From CAZBUK01 sp964495085 (GTDB taxonomy: Bacteria; Bacteroidota; Ignavibacteria; T3Sed10-11): a stretch of 19,885 nucleotides of DNA. A program made the position numbers and the translations under genes. Shown here one piece after another: positions 15,534 through 19,885 of this stretch. Location of the stretch: NCBI GenBank assembly GCA_964495085.1, contig CAZBUK010000076.1, forward strand, positions 1 through 19,885, given 5' to 3'. Under the pieces are notes generated by a model. It made no database searches and was not told the DNA's origin. It worked only from the letters and a program-made list of their open reading frames with translations. Each line of letters starts with the position of its first letter. The stretch's first letter is position 1.

Positions 15534-16579
15534 AGGTTTATCTCTCCGAGTGCCCGGATGAGGCGATCGTTCTCATTAGGAGTTCCGACGGTAATTCGGA
15601 GACAGTTTGCGAGATTCGGTTCATTGCTCCTGTCCCGTACGATGATCCCGCGTCGAGCAAGCTCTGAATAGAGGCGTGCGGCGTCCACACATCGTACGAG
15701 GAGGAAATTCGCATCCGAATGAAAAACGCGGGTAATCCCCTCCATTGAGCCGAGCGCTCCGGTTAATCGATACCGTTCCTCAACGATCTTTCCGACGGTA
15801 TTTCGCATCGCAGCTTCATTTCCGAGGGCTCGAAGAGCGAACCATGAAGTCAGAGCATTGATATTATACGGAGGTTTAACCTTCGTGAGATATTCAATAA
15901 TCGTAGACGAAGCGATGCAGTAGCCGAGCCTGATTCCTGCCATGCCCCACGCTTTTGAAAGGGTTCTCATCACGACGAGATTCGAATTGCTCCGGATTAG
16001 CTCAACTGCCGAATTACCGCCAGCGAACTCGATGTAGGCCTCGTCCACAACGACTACCGATTCCAACGAACTGCATAACCTCTCGATATCGCGAATCTTC
16101 AGGAGATTTCCCGTCGGATTGTTCGGTGAACAGCAGAAGACAAGTTTGGTGATCTGTTCGGATTTCCGGAGGATATCTTCCACATCCAATTGGAATTCGT
16201 CGTCGAGGAGACTTCTGACGGTTTTCACGTTATGAATATCGGCGGACACGCGGTACATACCGTAGGTCGGCTCCGCAATGACAACCGAATCGACGGCAGG
16301 TTCACAAAAAACGCGAAAGAGCAGATCGATTACTTCGTCCGATCCGTTGCCGATAAAAACGTTCCGCTCGTCCACCGAGTTGAATTCCCCGATTCGTTTG
16401 CGAAGAGACGATTGATAGGGATCGGGGTACCTGTTCAATGCGATACCCTCGAATTCAATGCTGCCGCCGAAGGCATTCTCGTTGGCATCGAGCAGTATGC
16501 CCTGGACATAATCCTGCCGCGCGCTCCGGTAGGGATGGAGCTGTTTTATGCAGGGTCTTATCAGATTTTCGACGGTCAT
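15530..16579 (-). CDS. hisC: Histidinol-phosphate aminotransferase HisC
   Basis: This 349-residue PLP-dependent class I/II aminotransferase moves the amino group of glutamate to imidazole acetol phosphate. The Schiff-base lysine is K209 in MRTLSKAWGMAGIRLGY. Other cofactor contacts are N154 in SPNNPTG, D179 and Y182 in VVDEAYIEF, and the R217 region. The N-terminal LDANEN motif at 30-35 is typical of HisC rather than other aminotransferases. The operon context, with ATGA overlaps on both sides, settles the role. Confidence 0.97.
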   Translation of the reverse strand: MTVENLIRPCIKQLHPYRSARQDYVQGILLDANENAFGGSIEFEGIALNRYPDPYQSSLRKRIGEFNSVDERNVFIGNGSDEVIDLLFRVFCEPAVDSVVIAEPTYGMYRVSADIHNVKTVRSLLDDEFQLDVEDILRKSEQITKLVFCCSPNNPTGNLLKIRDIERLCSSLESVVVVDEAYIEFAGGNSAVELIRSNSNLVVMRTLSKAWGMAGIRLGYCIASSTIIEYLTKVKPPYNINALTSWFALRALGNEAAMRNTVGKIVEERYRLTGALGSMEGITRVFHSDANFLLVRCVDAARLYSELARRGIIVRDRSNEPNLANCLRITVGTPNENDRLIRALGEINL

Positions 16580-17862
16580 ACTATTCGTACCATGACTGCT
16601 TGTTTGTGAGCGGCAAGTCCTTCCGCTTCCGCGAGAGCGGTGAGCACCGGAGCCAGCTCCTTCAATCCCGGCCTGGTGAGGGCCTGGAAGGTAATCGTCT
16701 TCTGAAAACTTTCAACGGTGAGTCCGCCGTACCGCCGGGCGTATCCGCCTGTGGGAAGTGTATGGTTTGTACCGGATGCATAATCGCCCGCAGTTACCGG
16801 AGAGTAATCTCCCAGAAAAACTGAGCCCGCATTTTGTATCTGGGGAGTTAAGCGCTCCGGATCTTTTACCTGTAAGCTCAGGTGTTCGGGAGCGTACCGG
16901 TTGCTGAAATCGACCGCGGTATCGAGCGAATCGACGATCAGGATATAGCTCTTCCCGAGCGACTGGTCCATTATTTTTTTTCGCGGAACATCATCCGGGA
17001 TCTTCTTCAGTTCCGCCCCGACATTTTCGGCAAGCGCCGGGCTCGTCGTTACCAGGATAACCTGAGAATACGGATCGTGCTCGGCCTGCGACAGCAGATC
17101 TGCCGCAACGAATTTCGGATTCGCCGAATCATCAGCTATCACGAGCAGCTCCGACGGTCCGGCCAGCATATCGATCGCAGCGCCATCCGGATCCGAAGAC
17201 ACCACTTGTTTTGCAGCGGTAACGTACCTGTTTCCCGGTCCGAAGATTTTATCCACCTTCGGCACGGATTCCGTTCCATACGCCATCGCGGCGATCGCCT
17301 GTGCGCCTCCGATTTTATAGATTTCACGTATCCCGAGCAAATCGGCCGTAACCAGCACGGAAGGATCGATCTTCCCAGATGCGTTCGGGGGGGAACATAT
17401 GATGATCCGCCCGCATTGCGCCAGCGTTGCGGGAATTCCGAGCATCAGCACGGTGGACGGCAGCGGAGCCGATCCGGCCGGCACGTACAAGCCGACCAAT
17501 TCGTACGGTCTGATTTCACGGCGGCATTCAATCCCTTCCGTTATTATTACCTTCTGTGCGCCTTGCAGCTGAGTCTCGTGAAATTTTCTGATGTTTTTTT
17601 CCGCGGCCTGTACGGCGCTGAGAAGTGTTTCCGGAAAACCCGAACGCGACTCGTCGAATTCGATATCGGGAACTTTGAATATATCGACCGAGAGCGGTTC
17701 ATAGAGGTCGCCGTACTCATGCACCGCCTCGTCCCCGCGTTTCCTGACGTTTATGCAAATCTCCTGAACGACCGATAAAATCGTCTCCTTACCATCATTC
17801 GGACGTTTGAGCAACAACGCTGTTTCCGTCTCGGTCAATTTCTTCAGGGATAATATATTCAT
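16576..17862 (-). CDS. hisD: Histidinol dehydrogenase HisD
   Basis: This 428-residue zinc enzyme oxidises histidinol to histidine in two NAD-dependent steps. Residue numbering matches the E. coli enzyme: zinc ligands Q259, H262, D360 and H419, and catalytic E326 and H327 in NRYAPEHLSL. FGPGNRYVTAAKQ (208-220), AGPSELLVIAD (234-244) and TSGTNHTLPTGG-like ASGTNHTLPTGGYAR (362-376) are all intact. It begins five bases after the hisG stop and overlaps hisC by four bases. Confidence 0.98.
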   Translation of the reverse strand: MNILSLKKLTETETALLLKRPNDGKETILSVVQEICINVRKRGDEAVHEYGDLYEPLSVDIFKVPDIEFDESRSGFPETLLSAVQAAEKNIRKFHETQLQGAQKVIITEGIECRREIRPYELVGLYVPAGSAPLPSTVLMLGIPATLAQCGRIIICSPPNASGKIDPSVLVTADLLGIREIYKIGGAQAIAAMAYGTESVPKVDKIFGPGNRYVTAAKQVVSSDPDGAAIDMLAGPSELLVIADDSANPKFVAADLLSQAEHDPYSQVILVTTSPALAENVGAELKKIPDDVPRKKIMDQSLGKSYILIVDSLDTAVDFSNRYAPEHLSLQVKDPERLTPQIQNAGSVFLGDYSPVTAGDYASGTNHTLPTGGYARRYGGLTVESFQKTITFQALTRPGLKELAPVLTALAEAEGLAAHKQAVMVRIV

Positions 17863-17867
17863 ACGAT

Positions 17868-18743
17868 TCAGCTGATAATAGTTTCGATAGGCAGGACGAC
17901 TATATCGCTTGCTCCCGCTTTTTTCAAACGTTCCATGAGTTCCCAGAAGTCGCTTTCTGCAACAACGGTATGCAGCGCCACCATGCCGGTTTCGGTAAGC
18001 GGTACAATCGTCGGACTCTTCATTGACGGTAATATTCTCTTCAATTTCGGTACTGCGGACTCCGGGGCATTCATCATCATGTACCGCTTTCCTCTCGCCT
18101 GCAGGCAGCCGGAAATACGAATCATGAGCCGGTCGACTATATCGCGCTTATGCGGTTCTAATACCGAGTTCGGATTTGCGATCAGGAGGGCTTGTGATTC
18201 CAGAATGGTGATCAGCGGTTTGAGTCCGTTCACTCGGAGTGTCGTGCCGGTGGATACGATATCGCATACCGCATCGGCGACATCGAGGGTGGGTGCGAGT
18301 TCCACGGCGCCGCTTAACTCGACAATATCGGCGGATATTTTTTTAGATTTCAAAAATTGCTTAAGGAGCGACGGATACGTCGTTGCAATCCGCTTACCGG
18401 CAAGCTGTTTTACCGTCTTCACCGAAGATCGTTCGGGAACGCTGACGATCAATCTGCATTGACCGTACCCCAATGCCGCCAGGGTCTTCACATACGCCTG
18501 GCGTTCGCGTATCACATTTTCTCCGACCATACCCAGATCGGCGACGCCGTCCTGAACGTATTCGGGTATATCGTCGTCCCGCAACGCGAGGACATCGAGA
18601 TCGAAATTCCTGCAGGGCGAATACAGCGAATGACGCTGGAACTCGAAATCCAGTCCGCATCGGCGAAGCAGATCGAGCGAGCTGTCGGTAAGTCGTCCGC
18701 TCTTTTGCAGGGCGATTTTCAAACGGCCGTTGTTTGCAATCAT
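17868..18743 (-). CDS. hisG: ATP phosphoribosyltransferase HisG, long form
   Basis: This 291-residue protein catalyses the first committed step, joining ATP and PRPP. It is the long form: a two-domain catalytic core (about 1-210), with PRPP-binding DAVCDIVSTGTTL at 157-169, plus a C-terminal ACT-like domain (about 215-291) that in this family binds histidine for feedback inhibition. HisZ is therefore not needed. The ATG at 18743 gives MIANNGRLKIALQKSGRL, close to the E. coli N-terminus. No Shine-Dalgarno sequence precedes it; instead an operator-like palindrome ends one base upstream. The message may be nearly leaderless. It is the first gene of the operon. Confidence 0.98.
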   Translation of the reverse strand: MIANNGRLKIALQKSGRLTDSSLDLLRRCGLDFEFQRHSLYSPCRNFDLDVLALRDDDIPEYVQDGVADLGMVGENVIRERQAYVKTLAALGYGQCRLIVSVPERSSVKTVKQLAGKRIATTYPSLLKQFLKSKKISADIVELSGAVELAPTLDVADAVCDIVSTGTTLRVNGLKPLITILESQALLIANPNSVLEPHKRDIVDRLMIRISGCLQARGKRYMMMNAPESAVPKLKRILPSMKSPTIVPLTETGMVALHTVVAESDFWELMERLKKAGASDIVVLPIETIIS

Positions 18744-18744
18744 A

Positions 18745-18760
18745 CTTTACTATACTAAAG
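18745..18760. promoter_or_regulatory. Operator-like site CTTTACTATACTAAAG before hisG
   Basis: It matches the CTTTAC-N4-GTAAAG pattern with one mismatch (CTAAAG) and ends one base before the hisG ATG, the same spacing as at yerC. It covers the candidate -10 hexamer and the place where a ribosome site would be. I infer repression by YerC. Confidence 0.65.
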
Positions 18761-18777
18761 TGTATATAAAAAGACAA
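18749..18777 (-). promoter_or_regulatory. Candidate his operon promoter
   Basis: On the minus strand TTGTCT (18777-18772) and TATAGT (18754-18749) are 17 bases apart. A start six or seven bases further on would fall on the A of the hisG ATG, implying a leaderless message. TATATA at 18768-18763 is an alternative -10 that would allow a short leader. Confidence 0.45.
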
Positions 18778-18833
18778 ACCACAAAAACGCCGGCGGTACA
18801 GTACCGGCATGAAGCCGGCGATTCAGTGGTTTG
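18775..18833 (-). terminator. Long hairpin after yerC, intrinsic terminator or his attenuator
   Basis: Read on the minus strand, CAAACCAC (18833-18826) pairs with GTGGTTTG (18782-18775), and CGCCGGC (18820-18814) pairs with GCCGGCG (18794-18788). The two 5-base segments between them also pair partly, giving a nearly continuous 20-bp stem. The inner GC stem is followed by TTTTT (18787-18783), and the outer one by TCTTTTT. This looks like an intrinsic terminator for yerC, 28 bases after its stop. It contains no histidine-codon leader peptide. Confidence 0.65.
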
Positions 18834-18861
18834 CAGCGGATATGACGAAGCGATCAGGAAA

Positions 18862-19149
18862 CTAAACGATATTCATTCGTTTCAGCATCATCGAGTATCC
18901 TCCCTTACCCTGCTTCACCCATTTATGTACACGCGCGATCGTCGTCGAACTTAATCCGGTATGTTCTTCGATCTGCGTATACGGCACTCCCTGTGCAAGG
19001 AGTTTCGCAATCTTCCAGCGCTCGGCTATATCCTCGATCTCTTTTTCGGTAAGCAGATCACGGAAGAATTTTCGTGCTTCGGGAAGGGATTCAAGACGAA
19101 GGATCACTTCGTACAATTCATCGATTTCTTTGTTGGTCACTTTTTTCAT
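18862..19149 (-). CDS. yerC: TrpR-like regulator, YerC/YecD family
   Basis: This 95-residue protein is a full-length member of the YerC/YecD branch of the TrpR superfamily: all-helical, dimeric, with a helix-turn-helix at about 57-79 (YTQIEEHTGLSSTTIARVHKWV). The core LLTEKEIEDIAERWKIAKLL at 32-51 is typical. The family is predicted to repress histidine synthesis genes in Gram-positive bacteria, where it is called HisR; that is prior knowledge, not visible here. Its position directly upstream of a complete his operon supports the same role. A perfect palindrome ends one base before its ATG, so it probably represses itself. The effector (histidine?) is inferred, not shown. Confidence 0.92.
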   Translation of the reverse strand: MKKVTNKEIDELYEVILRLESLPEARKFFRDLLTEKEIEDIAERWKIAKLLAQGVPYTQIEEHTGLSSTTIARVHKWVKQGKGGYSMMLKRMNIV

Positions 19150-19150
19150 A

Positions 19151-19166
19151 CTTTACTCGAGTAAAG
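19151..19166. promoter_or_regulatory. Perfect operator palindrome CTTTACTCGAGTAAAG before yerC
   Basis: All 16 bases are self-complementary, which suits a dimeric TrpR-like protein. The site ends one base before the yerC ATG and overlaps the candidate -10 and the transcription start. Similar sites occur before hisG and gltB, pointing to autoregulation. Confidence 0.75.
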
Positions 19167-19191
19167 TAGCGAATATTTTTATGTTTGTCAA
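19163..19191 (-). promoter_or_regulatory. yerC promoter
   Basis: On the minus strand a perfect TTGACA (19191-19186) is followed after 17 bases by TACTTT (19168-19163), which keeps the key T, A and final T of the -10. The start would be near 19157, leaving a leader of about eight bases with only GAG as a possible ribosome site. Confidence 0.55.
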
Positions 19192-19197
19192 ATTTTC

Positions 19198-19287
19198 TCG
19201 ATACTTTTTATCGGACGCACCGGGACCAGCCCAACCCCTGCCTCTGATTCTTCACATTGGTTCATGTAGCTAACAGTTGATGATCTT
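19198..19287. repeat. Imperfect direct repeat, copy A (left of gap)
   Basis: Ninety bases starting TCGATACTTTTTATCGGAC match copy B at 19298-19380 at about 85 percent by hand alignment, with 7 bases extra in this copy. The first 19 bases are identical and contain the stem CGATA-CTTTT-TATCG. I do not recognise the element; it could be a tandem repeat or the end of a mobile element. Confidence 0.8.
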
Positions 19288-19297
19288 NNNNNNNNNN
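19288..19297. other. Assembly gap of ten N
   Basis: Ten undetermined bases mark a scaffold join. The number is probably nominal. Because repeat copies flank it, the missing DNA may contain further repeats or an inserted element. Confidence 0.95.
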
Positions 19298-19380
19298 TCG
19301 ATACTTTTTATCGGACAAACCAGGACCAACCCTGCCCTGATTCTTCACACCTGTTCATGTAGTTAACTTTGGATGTTCTT
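19298..19380. repeat. Imperfect direct repeat, copy B (right of gap)
   Basis: Eighty-three bases repeat copy A in the same orientation, beginning at the first base after the gap. Shared stretches include the 19-base start, CTGATTCTTCACA and GTTCATGTAG. Confidence 0.8.
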
Positions 19381-19395
19381 GAATAGATGACGTCT

Positions 19396-19464
19396 AGCAA
19401 TGGCAGAAAAATTGCTGCCATATTTACAGCTATTCGATTGCATGATATAGTATTCTGCCATATT
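19396..19464. promoter_or_regulatory. Repeated half-sites upstream of hsp20
   Basis: ATGGCAG (19400-19406) and CTGCCAT (19415-19421) form an inverted repeat, nested with AGCAAT (19396-19401) and ATTGCT (19411-19416). The 10-mer CTGCCATATT occurs at 19415-19424 and again at 19455-19464, 40 bases apart. These lie roughly 120-190 bases before the predicted sigma-54 start, where activator proteins usually bind. Confidence 0.45.
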
Positions 19465-19529
19465 GACTTAGTATGATACATTTTTGCAAAAAGCGAATTG
19501 GAGTCATCATATTTATAACTCATTGATAT

Positions 19530-19545
19530 TCTTATATTTATAAGA
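19530..19545. repeat. Palindrome TCTTATA-TT-TATAAGA
   Basis: Perfect 7-base arms sit 11 bases before the sigma-54 -24 element, close enough for an architectural or regulatory protein to act. Another palindrome, TTTTTGCAAAAA, lies at 19481-19492. Both are in AT-rich DNA, so chance is possible. Confidence 0.35.
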
Positions 19546-19556
19546 TATTTATGAAT

Positions 19557-19572
19557 TTGGCACATCGGTTGC
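19557..19572 (+). promoter_or_regulatory. Sigma-54 (RpoN) promoter of hsp20
   Basis: TTGGCAC at 19557-19563 and TTGC at 19569-19572 place the GG and GC pairs exactly ten bases apart, as the -24/-12 elements of RpoN promoters require. The start should be near 19584, giving a leader of about 50 bases. No competing housekeeping promoter stands out closer to the gene. Confidence 0.75.
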
Positions 19573-19632
19573 CATTACACCGTTCATCTAAAGTTTCATC
19601 CAACATCAATCTCTATAAAGGAGGGTAATACA

Positions 19633-19885
19633 ATGTTAGTCCGATTCAGAAATATCCCGACAGCAGCCCCGTTCCTGGATAACATCCTGAACTTCGAGCG
19701 TGAGCTGGATAGCGCATTCGGCAATGTCTTAAATGAAGGTCGCAGTTGGAGAGGTCAGTCGTATCCGTTATTCGACGTAGCCGAATATGAACATGAGACC
19801 GTCATCGTTGCCGAGTTGCCGGGCGTAAAAAAGGAAGACGTGAAAATATCCATGGAAAACGGCTACCTCTCGGTGAGCGGTGAGC
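19633..19885 (+). CDS. hsp20: Small heat-shock protein Hsp20, 5' part
   Basis: The first 84 codons are present and the gene runs off the window; a complete protein would be about 140-150 residues. The N-terminal arm (MLVRFRNIPT through SWRGQSYP, residues 1-46) is followed by the start of the alpha-crystallin domain, with FDVAEYEHETVIVAELPGV at 48-66 and a strand-forming SMENGYLSVSGE at 73-84. Small heat-shock proteins are ATP-independent chaperones that bind unfolding proteins as large oligomers in the cytoplasm. An excellent AGGAGG ribosome site (19619-19624) lies eight bases before the ATG, so strong expression is expected once transcription is switched on from the sigma-54 promoter upstream. 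Confidence 0.95.
   Translation, partial: MLVRFRNIPTAAPFLDNILNFERELDSAFGNVLNEGRSWRGQSYPLFDVAEYEHETVIVAELPGVKKEDVKISMENGYLSVSGE

Noticed and set aside
16882..17778. 298-codon open frame antisense to hisD
   Set aside because: It is opposite a fully conserved hisD with all catalytic residues and is rich in arginine, as shadow frames often are.
19308..19565. 85-codon minus-strand frame between the gap and hsp20
   Set aside because: It runs through repeat copy B, the half-sites and the sigma-54 promoter, and its composition is that of AT-rich intergenic DNA.

Overview
The window carries a dense set of bacterial housekeeping genes of moderate GC content. It is almost certainly scaffolded or metagenome-derived sequence, because it contains a run of exactly ten N. 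No rRNA, tRNA, CRISPR array, transposase or phage gene is visible. The gene content (fused HisB, fused HisIE, long-form HisG, a DUF4905-like protein, paired M16 peptidases, a SemiSWEET-like protein) would fit a member of or near the FCB (Bacteroidota/Chlorobiota/Ignavibacteriota) group. The promoters look like ordinary TTGACA/TATAAT rather than the Bacteroidetes type, so I leave the phylum open.

Layout. Positions 1-271 are AT-rich with no supported gene. On the minus strand follow a yjbQ-type gene (272-694), an overlapping beta-propeller-like protein (691-1566) and, just upstream, what looks like a small gene broken by one missing base (1598-1749). Divergent from these is gltB (1905-6320, plus strand), the glutamate synthase large subunit, with no gltD beside it. 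Convergent with gltB is a minus-strand cluster: radA (7311-8672), a three-helix PQ-loop protein (7001-7276) and rdgB (6430-7029). Next come two M16B peptidase genes (10221-11546 and 8813-10195), one with the zinc motif HxxEH and one without it.

From 18743 down to 11734 lies a complete, tightly overlapping histidine operon, hisG-D-C-B-H-A-F-IE, covering all ten steps from PRPP and ATP to histidine. Upstream is a TrpR-like regulator gene of the YerC family (18862-19149). At the right edge a plus-strand small heat-shock protein gene (19633 onward) is cut by the window end. It follows a region with two imperfect 83-90 bp direct repeats flanking the N gap.

The most interesting signal is regulatory. 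A 16-bp palindrome, CTTTAC-N4-GTAAAG, lies one base before the yerC start codon, one base before the hisG start codon (one mismatch), at the predicted gltB transcription start, and (perfect) inside the 5' end of hisA. I infer that YerC is an autoregulated repressor controlling histidine synthesis and glutamate synthase together. Histidine synthesis consumes glutamine (HisH/HisF) and glutamate (HisC), so joint control with gltB makes metabolic sense. A second regulatory signal is a well-formed sigma-54 promoter (GG-N10-GC) before the hsp20 gene, with candidate activator sites upstream.
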